Source: an uncultured Prevotellaceae bacterium (GTDB lineage: Bacteria > Bacteroidota > Bacteroidia > Bacteroidales > Bacteroidaceae). From it: a stretch of 64,000 bases of DNA. A program made the translations under genes and the position numbers. Under the pieces are notes generated by a model. The model had not been told where the DNA came from and did no database searches. It was given only the letters and a program-made list of their open reading frames with translations. Positions 17,765-26,584 of this stretch are shown here, piece after piece. The stretch is from NCBI GenBank assembly GCA_902786665.1, contig CADADN010000006.1:62001-126000 (forward strand), in the 5' to 3' direction. Numbering within the stretch: the first letter of the stretch is position 1; each line of letters begins with the position of its first letter.

Positions 17765-19585
17765 ATGAATATTGAAACCGGCATCAGCACGACAGTGAAA
17801 GCCGCCATCAAGCAACTTTACGGGCAGGACGTGCCCGACAAGATGGTGCAACTGCAAAAGACAAGAAGCGAGTTTGAGGGCAACCTCACCCTCGTGGTGT
17901 TCCCCTTCCTCAAGATGTCGAGGAAAAAGCCCGAGGACACCGCCCGTGAGATAGGAGAATACTTGGTGGCAAACACCTCCAGCGTGGCGGGGTTCAACGT
18001 GGTCAAAGGATTCCTCAACCTCAACATCGCCTCCTCGGCATGGGTGGAACTGCTCAATAGCATCCACGCCGACCCACATTACGGCGAGCGTGCCGCCACC
18101 GACGACTCGCCACTGGTGATGATTGAATACTCTTCACCCAACACCAACAAGCCGCTCCACCTGGGACATGTGCGCAACAACCTCCTGGGATGGTCGCTCG
18201 CACAAATCATGGCTGCCAACGGCAACAAGGTGGTGAAGACCAACATCGTCAACGACCGTGGCATACACATCTGCAAGTCGATGCTCGCATGGCAGAAATG
18301 GGGCAACGGAGAGACGCCTGAGACAAGCGGAAAGAAAGGCGACCACCTCATCGGCGACTATTACGTGGCCTTCGACAAGCACTACCGCGAGCAGGTGGCG
18401 GCATTGGCCGACGAGCTGGTGGCAGAAGGCATCTCCCGCGAAGAGGCTGAAAAACGCGCCAAGGAAGAGGCGCCACTCATCCAGGAGGCTCACGAGATGC
18501 TTGTGAAATGGGAACAGGGCGACCCTGAGGTACGTGCCTTGTGGGAGAAGATGAACAGTTGGGTGTATGCCGGTTTCGACGAGACCTACCGCGCCCTCGG
18601 CGTCTCATTCGACAAGATCTACTATGAGTCGGAAACCTACCTTGAAGGCAAGGCGAAGGTGGAGGAAGGATTGGAGAAAGGCCTCTTCTTCCGCAAGGAA
18701 GACAACAGCGTCTGGGCCGACCTCACCAGCGACGGCCTCGACCAGAAACTGCTCCTCCGCTCCGACGGCACTTCGGTATACATGACCCAGGACATCGGCA
18801 CCGCCGACATGCGCTTCCGCGACTACCCCATCGACAAGATGATTTATGTGGTGGGCAACGAGCAGAACTACCATTTCCAAGTGCTCTCCATCCTCCTCGA
18901 CCGCCTGGGCTTCAAATGGGGCAAGGAACTGGTGCATTTCTCCTATGGCATGGTGGAACTGCCCAATGGAAAGATGAAGAGCCGTGAGGGCACCGTGGTG
19001 GATGCCGACGACCTGATTGCCACGATGATTGCCGATGCCACACGCTTGAGCGAGGACAAGGTGAACAAACTCCAAGACATCAGCGAGGAAGAGAAAGCCG
19101 AAATCGCCCGCATCGTGGGCATGGGGGCGTTGAAATACTTCATCCTCAAGGTAGATGCCAGGAAGAACATGCTCTTCAACCCTGAGGAGAGCATCGACTT
19201 CAACGGCAATACGGGACCGTTCATCCAATACACCCACGCACGCATCCGCAGCATCTTGCGCAAGGCGGAGGAGAAAGGCATCACATTGCCCGACACCCTG
19301 TCTGCAGACATGCCGGTGAATGCGAAGGAGACCGACCTCATCCAACTGCTCAGCGAATACGCCTCAGCCGTGGAACAGGCCGGCAAAGACTACTCTCCCA
19401 GCGGCATCGCCAACTACTGCTATGAACTGACGAAACAGTTCAACCAGTTCTACCACGACTTCAGCATCCTCGGTGCCGACAGCGAAAAGGAACGCCAGGT
19501 GCGCCTGGTGCTCGCCGCCAACGTGGCGAAAACCCTCAAGAATGGCATGCGACTCCTGGGCATTGACGTGCCGGAAAGGATGTAA
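17765..19585 (+). CDS. argS: Arginyl-tRNA synthetase
   Basis: A 606-residue class I synthetase. The N-terminal additional domain spans about residues 1-110. The HIGH-type motif is in SSPNTNKPLHLGHVRNNLLG and the KMSKS-equivalent appears as GKMKSREGTVV. The C-terminal DALR anticodon-binding domain ends in LGIDVPERM. It charges tRNA-Arg with arginine using ATP. Length agrees with Bacteroidetes ArgS. It has its own promoter (17705-17736) and is followed by a repeat-rich gap, so it is probably monocistronic or transcribed with the RNase H gene. Confidence 0.97.
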   Translation: MNIETGISTTVKAAIKQLYGQDVPDKMVQLQKTRSEFEGNLTLVVFPFLKMSRKKPEDTAREIGEYLVANTSSVAGFNVVKGFLNLNIASSAWVELLNSIHADPHYGERAATDDSPLVMIEYSSPNTNKPLHLGHVRNNLLGWSLAQIMAANGNKVVKTNIVNDRGIHICKSMLAWQKWGNGETPETSGKKGDHLIGDYYVAFDKHYREQVAALADELVAEGISREEAEKRAKEEAPLIQEAHEMLVKWEQGDPEVRALWEKMNSWVYAGFDETYRALGVSFDKIYYESETYLEGKAKVEEGLEKGLFFRKEDNSVWADLTSDGLDQKLLLRSDGTSVYMTQDIGTADMRFRDYPIDKMIYVVGNEQNYHFQVLSILLDRLGFKWGKELVHFSYGMVELPNGKMKSREGTVVDADDLIATMIADATRLSEDKVNKLQDISEEEKAEIARIVGMGALKYFILKVDARKNMLFNPEESIDFNGNTGPFIQYTHARIRSILRKAEEKGITLPDTLSADMPVNAKETDLIQLLSEYASAVEQAGKDYSPSGIANYCYELTKQFNQFYHDFSILGADSEKERQVRLVLAANVAKTLKNGMRLLGIDVPERM

Positions 19586-19586
19586 T

Positions 19587-19691
19587 AAAATTGAAAATTG
19601 AAGATTGAAAATTGAAAATTCGTGCGCTCAATTTTCAATCTTCAATCTTCAATTTTCAATCTTCAATCTTTAATCTTCAATCTTCAATTTT
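19587..19691. repeat. Heptamer-based inverted repeat (ATTGAAA/ATTGAAG units)
   Basis: Units of ATTGAAAATTGAAG run for about 30 bp, then CGTGCGCTC, then the reverse-complement units (TTTTCAATCTTCA) run for about 70 bp up to the RNase H start. Together they can form a long AT-rich hairpin. The same heptamer units recur at 25083-25107 and, in altered form, at 20154-20195. Confidence 0.88.
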
Positions 19692-19693
19692 TC

Positions 19694-20155
19694 ATGTTAC
19701 AAAACCCTCCCGACTACCGCAACGACACGGTGCTGCCACTTCCTCCCGAAGTGTCGGCAGACGCGTGGGCCGTGGACGCCGCCTGTTCGGGCAACCCCGG
19801 ACAGATGGAATATCAGTGCATCGACCTTGCCACAGGAGCCACTGTGTTTCATTTCGGACCAGTTTTCGGCACAAACAACATCGGGGAGTTCCTCGCCATC
19901 GTCCATGCACTGGCCTTGATGCAAAAACAAGGCATTCGCAAGACCATCTATTCCGACAGCTACAACGCCATACTCTGGGTGTCGAAGAAAAAGTGCAAGA
20001 CCACATTGGAACGCTCGCCACGCACCCTGCAACTCTACAACATCATCGCCCGTGCCGAGGCATGGCTGCGCACCCACCCTGTCCAGACGCCTATCATCAA
20101 GTGGGAAACCACAAAATGGGGCGAAATACCCGCCGACTTTGGAAGGAAGAAGTAA
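19694..20155 (+). CDS. Ribonuclease H-like protein (viroplasmin/RNase HI relative)
   Basis: A 153-residue protein starting at ATG 19694; the longer open frame upstream only translates the heptamer repeats (SIFNLQ), so that start is rejected. RNase H fold motifs are visible: AVDAACSGNPGQMEYQ (first Asp, strand 1), GTNNIGEFLAIVHAL (Glu) and TIYSDSYNAILWV (Asp). The C-terminal KWGEIPADFGRK is, from family memory, typical of Bacteroidetes RNase H proteins that often also carry an N-terminal viroplasmin domain, absent here. It degrades RNA in RNA-DNA hybrids. Confidence 0.85.
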   Translation: MLQNPPDYRNDTVLPLPPEVSADAWAVDAACSGNPGQMEYQCIDLATGATVFHFGPVFGTNNIGEFLAIVHALALMQKQGIRKTIYSDSYNAILWVSKKKCKTTLERSPRTLQLYNIIARAEAWLRTHPVQTPIIKWETTKWGEIPADFGRKK

Positions 20156-20195
20156 AGAAAGATGAAAAATGAAAGATGAATAGTGAAGATTGAAA
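20154..20195. repeat. Short repeat patch, GAAAGATGAAA-like
   Basis: Imperfect copies of AAAGATGAAAA and AGTGAAGATTGAA follow the RNase H gene. This looks like a degenerate relative of the ATTGAAG family. Confidence 0.6.
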
Positions 20196-20223
20196 CATCG
20201 GGACACCACACGGTCTTTTGGCT

Positions 20224-21150
20224 TCAATCTTCGTCTTTCAGCCTTATAAACCATTCCACCATACGGCCATCCCACCACTCCCTTGAGTGTGGGATGGCTT
20301 TTTCGGGAATAGAGGGCGCAGGAGTGCCTTCACCCACGACCATCCCGGCTGTCTCCACTCGAATCTCGTCCCACAAGCCAGCATCGATGAACGACAAGAG
20401 CGTCTGCCGGCCACCTTCCACAAGAAGCGACAGCCATTGACGGTCACGACATTCCGCAATGACTTCCTCGATGCCGTAGTCGCGGGAAAGCACCCTTTTC
20501 ACCGGGTCGCGCCCGCTCCATAGGCGCACGTTGAGCCTCGGCCGCTCTCGCTCCTCCGTCACACGCCCCACAAGAATGACATCGCACTCGGAACGCAGCC
20601 GGTGGACGAGTCTCTGCGTGAAAGGCGAGGAGATGGCCAACGCCTTGCCGTGGTCGTCAAGGAAGCCGTCGGCGGTCTGCGCCCATTTCAAGATGATGTA
20701 AGGTCGCCGGTGCTGGTGGAAGGTGAAGAAGCGGCGGTTGAGCCATCGGCACTCCTCTTCCAGCACTCCCACTGTCACGTCGATGCCTGCTTCGCGTAGA
20801 ATGGCGATGCCACGCCCTTGCACTTTGGCGAAAGGGTCTACGCATCCCACCACCACGCGCCGCACGCCCTTCCTTACGATGAGGTCGGCACAAGGCGGCG
20901 TCCGCCCTTGATGGGCGCAGGGTTCCAAGCTGACATAGATGGTGGCCTCTGCCAACAGGTGCTCATCGGCCGGCTTCACCGATGCGAATGCGTTGACCTC
21001 GGCATGGGCTTCGCCGCATCTGATATGATACCCTTCACCGATGATGCGCCCCCGTGCCACGATGACAGCCCCCACCATGGGGTTGGGTCTTGCCTCCTGC
21101 ATGCCACACGAAGCCAATTGGAGGCAGCGCCGCATATACATCTCATCCAT
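20224..21150 (-). CDS. ribD: Riboflavin biosynthesis deaminase/reductase
   Basis: A 308-residue bifunctional enzyme. The N-terminal cytidine-deaminase-like domain has HAEVNAFASV and the zinc ligands in SLEPCAHQGRTPPCADLIV. The C-terminal reductase domain includes RPYIILKWAQTADGFL and VEGGRQTLLSFIDAGLWDE. It deaminates and then reduces the pyrimidine made by GTP cyclohydrolase II in the riboflavin pathway. Length is a little short of the ~360 typical of E. coli. No other rib gene is in the window, as is common when rib genes are scattered in this phylum. Confidence 0.95.
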   Translation of the reverse strand: MDEMYMRRCLQLASCGMQEARPNPMVGAVIVARGRIIGEGYHIRCGEAHAEVNAFASVKPADEHLLAEATIYVSLEPCAHQGRTPPCADLIVRKGVRRVVVGCVDPFAKVQGRGIAILREAGIDVTVGVLEEECRWLNRRFFTFHQHRRPYIILKWAQTADGFLDDHGKALAISSPFTQRLVHRLRSECDVILVGRVTEERERPRLNVRLWSGRDPVKRVLSRDYGIEEVIAECRDRQWLSLLVEGGRQTLLSFIDAGLWDEIRVETAGMVVGEGTPAPSIPEKAIPHSREWWDGRMVEWFIRLKDED

Positions 21151-21174
21151 CCTCTCCAGAAGTTTTTATAAAGT

Positions 21175-21282
21175 GTGACGTGATAACGGAATAACGGGAT
21201 AACGTGATAACGGAATAACGGAATAACGGGATAACGGAATAACGGAATAACGGAATAACGAAATAACGGGATATCGAAAACC
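21175..21282. repeat. Tandem octamer repeat (GATAACGG / AATAACGG)
   Basis: About 12 copies of an 8-bp unit (A/G)ATAACG(G/T/A) lie between ribD and the following gene, both on the - strand. Read on the - strand the unit is CCGTTATT. No promoter or hairpin is recognisable. Confidence 0.9.
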
Positions 21283-21302
21283 ACGTGAAATGACGATTTT
21301 CC

Positions 21303-23120
21303 CTAATCTTGGTCCAGTTCCCTGAAGGCTGCAATCAGCCGTGCATTGTCCTCGTGGTTTCTGACGGCGATTCGCATATATTGCCTGCCATCGAAGCCCT
21401 GCTTGTCGGAACAGTCCCGTAGAAGGATGTTGTAACGTTTCAACATGGAAAGCACCAGTTGGTTGGCGTTCTTTGGAGGAAGTATTTCGCAGAGGAAGTA
21501 GTTGGCCTGTGATGGCATGACACGCAGGAATCCGATGCTTTTCAATTGGCGTTCGAAATCCTGCCGCTCGGCGATGAACTTGTCACAGGCCCTCTTGTAA
21601 TCTTTCTCATACTTGTTGAATATCTGCATGAAATACTCGGCGAAAGAGTTGATGTTCCAGATGCTCACCATCTTCTTCATCCTTTGGATGAGTTCGGTGT
21701 CGGCAGAGCAAAGGATGCCCAGTCGGATGCCGGGAACGCCATAGCTTTTCGAGATGCTCTTCATCACCACCATCTTCGGATAGGCTTCAAGGATGTTGTC
21801 ATGCAACAGCGTATTGTTTTCATAGCCATTGGTGAAGTCCACGAAACTCTCGTCCACAATCAAGCGTATGTCGTGCTCCTGGCACCAACCCGCCAAGGAG
21901 AGCACCTGGTCGATGGGAATGAAGTTGCCCGAAGGGTTGTCAGGGTTGATGAGCAGGATGTTGTCGGCATGGTGCTCGCCGAAGAAGTCCATCAAATCCT
22001 TCGCGTTGTATCTATAGTCGCCATTCTGCGGTATGAAGGTTACCAGCGAATCCTTGTCACGCCGGTTGGGATATTCCTCGAAAGTGGGGCGTGTGACGCC
22101 CAATGTGCCTGGGAGCATTTCCATCAAGGCCTTGATCAATTCCGCTGCGCCATTGCCCGGGATGACATACTCCTCCCTGATTCCCCAGCATTTGCTTGCA
22201 ATCAAACTGTTCACTTTCATGCCTGAAGGGTATTCGGAAAGGAGGATGCGGAATTGCGCCTCCATTTCGTCCACGATGCGGCTTTCATTGAAATATGGAT
22301 TCACCAGGTAACAGTAGTCCAGCATCTTGGGGAATCGCCAGAATCCGCCATAGCGCCCATAATATTTTCGCAGCAAATCCTTCTCGTCGGCAAACAGTGC
22401 CTCTGCGATGTCGAGGTCTTGCTTGTCGTCAATCTCATACCATTTCTCGTTGGTGATGGGCAGTGCTTTCAGGTCGTGGCTGTTGAGAAACGAGATGATG
22501 CGCAGCACGTTCTCATAATATTCGTTGTTGCCCACCGCCTTGGTATAGGCTTCAAGGAAAGGCACATATTTCTTTTTGGAGAATTCTCGCGAGAACTTGT
22601 AGATGTTCACCGTCTTGTAGTAATGCGAGGTGTCCTTGTACCGGAACGCTTCCTTTGGTACGAAATTCAGGATGTTGTAGTCTTCATCCACACACACCAT
22701 CGTGCCATCCATCCATGGCTCGTACTTGGCCACCAACGCGAGGTTGGGGTGTGGGTTGTCGAGCAGCAGATGAAACATCTTGTCGTCAAAGATGAGGTCG
22801 CTCTCTGTCAACAGCGTGTCATCTTCAAGCAGCTTCTCCTTGGCCAGCGCGAGGGAGTAGATGTTGTTGGTCTTGTCATAGACAGGGTTTTCCACATACT
22901 CTATCTTCATGCCATACTGCTCATCGCCGAGATGCTGCCTCACGTGCTCCCCTTGGTATCCTATGACCACGACGACGCGATTCAACGATAGTTGGGACAA
23001 TTGCCTCATCACACGGTCGATTAATGGCGTTCCATTGACGGGGACCATGCATTTGGTGTTGTTTTTGGTGTATTCGCCAAGCCGCTTGCCCATTCCGGCA
23101 GCAAGGATGATTGCTTGCAT
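21303..23120 (-). CDS. Fusion: sugar/choline-phosphate-type nucleotidyltransferase + class I aminotransferase (CobD/HisC-like)
   Basis: A 605-residue two-domain protein. I choose ATG 23120, since MQAIILAAGMGKRLGEYT is the classical nucleotidyltransferase start; the longer open frame reads through the promoter region. Domain 1 (~1-235) is LicC/RmlA-like, with LTESDLIFDD supplying the metal Asp. Domain 2 (~250-605) is a fold-type I PLP enzyme with EEYVIPGNGAAELIKALM, LLINPDNPSGNF, LIVDESFVDF and the PLP lysine in VVMKSISKSYGVPGIRLG. CobD-type decarboxylases make (1-amino-2-propanol or ethanolamine) phosphate from O-phospho-Thr/Ser; HisC-type ones transaminate. A CDP-ethanolamine-like product is therefore plausible. 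It faces licD at 23327. Confidence 0.85.
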   Translation of the reverse strand: MQAIILAAGMGKRLGEYTKNNTKCMVPVNGTPLIDRVMRQLSQLSLNRVVVVIGYQGEHVRQHLGDEQYGMKIEYVENPVYDKTNNIYSLALAKEKLLEDDTLLTESDLIFDDKMFHLLLDNPHPNLALVAKYEPWMDGTMVCVDEDYNILNFVPKEAFRYKDTSHYYKTVNIYKFSREFSKKKYVPFLEAYTKAVGNNEYYENVLRIISFLNSHDLKALPITNEKWYEIDDKQDLDIAEALFADEKDLLRKYYGRYGGFWRFPKMLDYCYLVNPYFNESRIVDEMEAQFRILLSEYPSGMKVNSLIASKCWGIREEYVIPGNGAAELIKALMEMLPGTLGVTRPTFEEYPNRRDKDSLVTFIPQNGDYRYNAKDLMDFFGEHHADNILLINPDNPSGNFIPIDQVLSLAGWCQEHDIRLIVDESFVDFTNGYENNTLLHDNILEAYPKMVVMKSISKSYGVPGIRLGILCSADTELIQRMKKMVSIWNINSFAEYFMQIFNKYEKDYKRACDKFIAERQDFERQLKSIGFLRVMPSQANYFLCEILPPKNANQLVLSMLKRYNILLRDCSDKQGFDGRQYMRIAVRNHEDNARLIAAFRELDQD

Positions 23121-23185
23121 ATCTCTATTGTCTTTGTTAAAAATGTATCCTATTGAGAAGCTTCCATACTTCACAAGTGAAGTTG

Positions 23186-23193
23186 CAAAGTTA
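23186..23193 (-). promoter_or_regulatory. -7 box for the nucleotidyltransferase-aminotransferase gene
   Basis: TAACTTTG on the - strand, 65 bp upstream of the chosen start. The -33 element is weak. Its position supports the shorter start at 23120. Confidence 0.6.
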
Positions 23194-23267
23194 ATGATAT
23201 TTTTCCAATACAAGGGAGTCCACCTCAAAAAAACACACCAAACCTTAGTCATTTCACAATTATTGCT

Positions 23268-23275
23268 TACTTTTG
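23268..23275 (+). promoter_or_regulatory. -7 box for the second licD gene
   Basis: TACTTTTG on the + strand, 51 bp ahead of ATG 23327, matching TAnnTTTG. The -33 element is not clear. Confidence 0.6.
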
Positions 23276-23326
23276 CATCGTTGTTCTACATCCACGTATC
23301 GCAAACAAGTTATCTGAAAAGGAAAG

Positions 23327-24157
23327 ATGGACGAGAAAAATAAACAAGTATTAGGGCGTGTTTGGAATCCCGAAGGTTCCATACTGCGTAGAGACCAGTT
23401 GGAATTGTTCCGCATACTGAAAGCTCTCGCCAAGATATGCGAGGAACACCATATCCCCTGGTGGCTGGGGTCTGGCTCCCTGCTTGGCGCCGCCCGGCAC
23501 AAAGGTTTCATCCCATGGGATGACGACATGGACATCGTGCTGCTCCGCAAGGACTGCAAGCGTCTGGAGAAAATCCTGTGCCAACTTGAAAACGACGAGT
23601 TCGTCTATCACAGCATGGACACGGATGTCGATTATGTCAACTATTACGGAAAGTTCAGGAAACGGCACGGTGTCATCAGGTCGAAGAGCAAGCGATATGA
23701 TTACTACAAATGGAAAGGCATAGGCATCGATGTGTTCTCCATAGAGAAAACCACCTTTTTCTCCGCTTACTGGGCTGCGAAAATCTATGGGAAACTGGAG
23801 CCTCTCACACTTGACATACATCGGTCATGGCTTCGCAAGACCATGATCAGGTGCATTGAAGGCACGTGCTCGTATGTCATCTTCCCATTCCTAAGATTGA
23901 TAAGTCTTTACAATCCGAAGAATGAATACCACTACACATTAGGCACAGGCTTTCCCAAGAGCAGGTTCTATTTGAAAGACATCTTCCCTCTCATCACCAC
24001 AGAGTTTGAAGGAGAGCAGATGCCGGTTCCCAAGGACATGGATGCCTGTCTGACAAGAATGTATGGCGATTGGCGCACCCTGCCGTCTGAGGACTCCATC
24101 AAGAAACGCATTCACTGCCAGGAATATGTCGAAGAGATTTTCGGCAAGGAGGATTGA
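23327..24157 (+). CDS. LicD family phosphotransferase (second)
   Basis: A 276-residue protein with a full LicD core: HHIPWWLGSGSLLGAARHKG followed by FIPWDDDMDIVLLRKD, the metal-binding DDDMD. It shares the LicD fold with the protein at 12800 but is a different branch and slightly longer. It would transfer a phospho-alcohol from a CDP donor to a glycan or lipid. The neighbouring divergent gene encodes a cytidylyltransferase domain, exactly the activity that supplies LicD in lic1-type systems. Its end is 80 bp from the chosen prmC start, so prmC may be read from this transcript. Confidence 0.88.
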   Translation: MDEKNKQVLGRVWNPEGSILRRDQLELFRILKALAKICEEHHIPWWLGSGSLLGAARHKGFIPWDDDMDIVLLRKDCKRLEKILCQLENDEFVYHSMDTDVDYVNYYGKFRKRHGVIRSKSKRYDYYKWKGIGIDVFSIEKTTFFSAYWAAKIYGKLEPLTLDIHRSWLRKTMIRCIEGTCSYVIFPFLRLISLYNPKNEYHYTLGTGFPKSRFYLKDIFPLITTEFEGEQMPVPKDMDACLTRMYGDWRTLPSEDSIKKRIHCQEYVEEIFGKED

Positions 24158-24237
24158 CCCCGCCATCATCTAGTCCACCTCTGCTTTTGCAGACAATCGA
24201 GAAATGCCATATGGAGTCCCAAGAGCATGAAGATGCC

Positions 24238-25089
24238 ATGAGCACCACCTACCAGCAATTGTGGCGGCGCTTGACACCCCTTTTCGACGACGGCGAGGCG
24301 AAAGCCATCGTCCGCACAATCTTGGAGGAGCGTTTCGGACTGTCCATGGCCGACATCCTCTGCTACGGGACGGAACGCTTGGAGGCCGACGAGCGAACAA
24401 TGCTCGAACAAATGATGCTTCGTCTGAGCAAGTCGGAACCTGTGCAATATGTACTGGGAGAGGCTCCTTTCATGGGCCGTCGCCTGCATGTGGAACCTGG
24501 AGTGCTCATCCCCCGTCCGGAGACGGAGACTCTCTGCCAATGGGTGGAAGAGACGTGGGAAAACGGCGCACCCGACATCCTCGACATCGGATGCGGCAGC
24601 GGATGCATCACCGTCACCCTCGCCCTCGACATCCCGGAAGCACGGGTGACGGCATTCGACATCTCACAAAAAGCGCTGGAGGTGACACGACGCAACGCCA
24701 CGGCACTTGGTGCCGTGGTGACAGTAGTGGAGAAAGACATTCTCAAGGCTGCGGAAGAGACAGACACGGAAGGGCGTTTTGACATCATTGTCTCCAACCC
24801 GCCCTACATTTGCCAGCATGAGGCACAGGAGATGCATCCCAATGTGCTGCAGCATGAACCCGGCATCGCCCTCTTCGTGCCCGACAACGACCCGCTGCTT
24901 TTCTACAAGGCCATCGCACGGTATGCCCGTAGGACATTGCGACAGGGAGGCTGTCTGTTCTTTGAATGCAACCCCGACCACCTTGCAGACACCGTCCTCA
25001 TGCTGAAGGATGCCAGATTCCGCGATGTGGAAACCCGCGACGACCCTTTTGGCAAACCCCGCTTCGCAAAGGCTTCGGTGAAAAATTGA
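24238..25089 (+). CDS. prmC: Peptide chain release factor N5-glutamine methyltransferase
   Basis: The protein is 283 residues from ATG 24238 (MSTTYQQLWRR); ATG 24211 and a TTG at 24154 are also in frame, but the 24238 start gives the usual PrmC length (~277-285). SAM-binding motif I is PDILDIGCGSGCITVTLAL and the diagnostic catalytic motif is NPPY in IIVSNPPYICQHEA. The upstream RPETETLCQW matches the IPRPETE signature. It methylates the GGQ glutamine of RF1/RF2. The C-terminus ends inside the ATTGAAA repeat patch. Confidence 0.93.
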   Translation: MSTTYQQLWRRLTPLFDDGEAKAIVRTILEERFGLSMADILCYGTERLEADERTMLEQMMLRLSKSEPVQYVLGEAPFMGRRLHVEPGVLIPRPETETLCQWVEETWENGAPDILDIGCGSGCITVTLALDIPEARVTAFDISQKALEVTRRNATALGAVVTVVEKDILKAAEETDTEGRFDIIVSNPPYICQHEAQEMHPNVLQHEPGIALFVPDNDPLLFYKAIARYARRTLRQGGCLFFECNPDHLADTVLMLKDARFRDVETRDDPFGKPRFAKASVKN

Positions 25090-25200
25090 AAATTGAAAAT
25101 TGAAGATTGGCCTGTAGCCGATAAGAGGTGTGCACATCTCCCCCGAAGTCGTAGGGGCGGGTCTTGTGCCCGCCCGAAACAGACCCGCCCGAAACAAATA
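25083..25200. repeat. Heptamer patch followed by a GC-rich palindromic element
   Basis: ATTGAAA units (25085-25107) are followed by a ~60-bp element with GTAGGGGCGGGTC TTGT GCCCGCCCGAAAC and then a second ACCCGCCCGAAAC. GGGCGGG and CCCGCCC arms can pair. It resembles REP-like dispersed palindromes often seen in this phylum. It fills the prmC-recX gap. Confidence 0.75.
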
Positions 25201-25226
25201 ATCCAAACCATCTCAAAATCCTGTCA

Positions 25227-25730
25227 ATGAAAGAGAAAAAGACACTGACCGAACAAGAGGCGCTGCTCCGCCTCACCACTCTATGCGCCAAAGGTGAACA
25301 CTGCTCTTGGGAGATGACGGAAAAGATGCGTCGATGGGGGCTCTCCGAGGAGGCGCAAGCCCGTGTCATGGAGCAGTTGGTGAAAGAGCATTATGTGGAC
25401 GACACCCGTTACTGCCGCTGTTTCGTCCATGACAAGATCAAGTACAACAAATGGGGACGGCGCAAGGTGGAGCAGGCATTGCTGGCCAAACGAATCGGCA
25501 GCGACATCTTCCGTCCCGTGCTCGACGAGGTGGACGATGGGGAGTATCTCCGCATACTTCGACCTATGTTGCAAGCCAAGCGCCGTCAATTGAAGGTAGC
25601 CAACGAATACGAAGCCAACGGCCGGTTGATTCGCTTCGCCCTGGGAAGGGGATTCACCATGGACATCATCCGCCAGTGCCTCGACACCGATGGTTATGAC
25701 ACGGAGGAAGAAGACGATGGCGACTATTAG
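25227..25730 (+). CDS. recX: Regulatory protein RecX
   Basis: The protein is 167 residues from ATG 25227 (MKEKKTLTEQEALLRLTTLC); the upstream open frame (25164) translates the palindromic element and is rejected. RecX three-helix repeats are recognisable: HCSWEMTEKMRRWGLSEEAQ, then a tandem block YVDDTRYCRCFVHDKIKYNK and WGRRKVEQALLAKRI. RecX binds RecA filaments and limits recombination. The acidic tail DTEEEDDGDY overlaps the comF start by 14 bp. Confidence 0.87.
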   Translation: MKEKKTLTEQEALLRLTTLCAKGEHCSWEMTEKMRRWGLSEEAQARVMEQLVKEHYVDDTRYCRCFVHDKIKYNKWGRRKVEQALLAKRIGSDIFRPVLDEVDDGEYLRILRPMLQAKRRQLKVANEYEANGRLIRFALGRGFTMDIIRQCLDTDGYDTEEEDDGDY

Positions 25731-26415
25731 TTTCTGGAGCCGACTTATCGACCTTGTATCGCCACGTCCCTGCATGGTATGCGGCGCACGCCTGGCCATC
25801 GAGGAGGAAGTGGTCTGTGCATCGTGCAACCTGCACCTGCCACGCACGGGATTCGCCGCCAACGCCTATGACAACCCTATGGCGCAACGCTTCTGGGCAA
25901 GGATTCCCGTGGAGCGTGCCGCCGGACTGTTCTACTACGAGGCGGGGTCGGAGGTGAGCCACATCATCCACGCCATCAAATACAACAACCACCCCGAGGC
26001 GGGCACCGCCATGGGAAGGATGGCGGCGGAGGAGTTTGCTGCTTTCGGCTTCTTCGAGGGTATTGATGCCATCATCCCCGTCCCACTCACGAAGAAACGT
26101 CAACGGCAGAGGAGCTACAACCAAAGTATGGAAATCGCCCGCGGCGTGTCGGCAGTCACCGGCCTGCCCATCATCACCGATGCCGTGGAGCGTGTCTCTT
26201 TCAGCGAGAGCCAGACGAGGAAGAGCCTTCGTGAGAGGATGGAGAATGTGGAGGACGCCTTCCGTGCGACGGGAAAGGGCGACCTCGACGGCAAGCACCT
26301 GCTGATGGTGGACGACATCGTCACTTCCGGAGCCACCGTCTGCGCCTGTGTCGACGCCTTGAAAAAAACGGCACACATCAAGGTGAGCATCTTCTCACTG
26401 GGCGTGGTGAAATGA
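25717..26415 (+). CDS. comF: ComF family phosphoribosyltransferase-like protein
   Basis: A 232-residue protein. ATG 25717 has GGAGGAAG just upstream and overlaps recX. The N-terminal zinc-ribbon-like segment CMVCGARLAIEEEVVCASC precedes a conserved HAIKYNNHPEAGTAMGR, then IIPVPLTKKRQRQRSYNQS. The PRPP-binding motif is LLMVDDIVTSGATVCACV. ComF-type proteins are linked to DNA uptake in competent bacteria, but in Bacteroidetes the role is not established. It probably shares a transcript with recX. Confidence 0.92.
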   Translation: MATISFWSRLIDLVSPRPCMVCGARLAIEEEVVCASCNLHLPRTGFAANAYDNPMAQRFWARIPVERAAGLFYYEAGSEVSHIIHAIKYNNHPEAGTAMGRMAAEEFAAFGFFEGIDAIIPVPLTKKRQRQRSYNQSMEIARGVSAVTGLPIITDAVERVSFSESQTRKSLRERMENVEDAFRATGKGDLDGKHLLMVDDIVTSGATVCACVDALKKTAHIKVSIFSLGVVK

Positions 26416-26453
26416 TTTTCTCTCGTTTTTTTAATGATGGCTTGAAAAATTCC

Positions 26454-26481
26454 TTGTTTTAAGACATTTTTTGTATTTTTG
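26454..26481 (+). promoter_or_regulatory. Promoter for the opine dehydrogenase-like gene
   Basis: TTG (26454-26456) and TATTTTTG (26474-26481) with a 17-bp gap, slightly short for the consensus, in an AT-rich gap. The leader to ATG 26585 is about 100 bp. Confidence 0.6.
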
Positions 26482-26584
26482 CATGTGTTTTGCATGATAA
26501 ATCCTCATATATGAAAGTTGAGAGGATTTACAAAAACATCACGTCTTGATGCTGAGACAATTAAACAACAAAAACAATCCTATC

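Noticed and set aside
25083-25200. Possible insertion-sequence end in the prmC-recX gap
   Set aside because: No transposase or target duplication; the GC-rich part is short and looks like a dispersed palindromic element.
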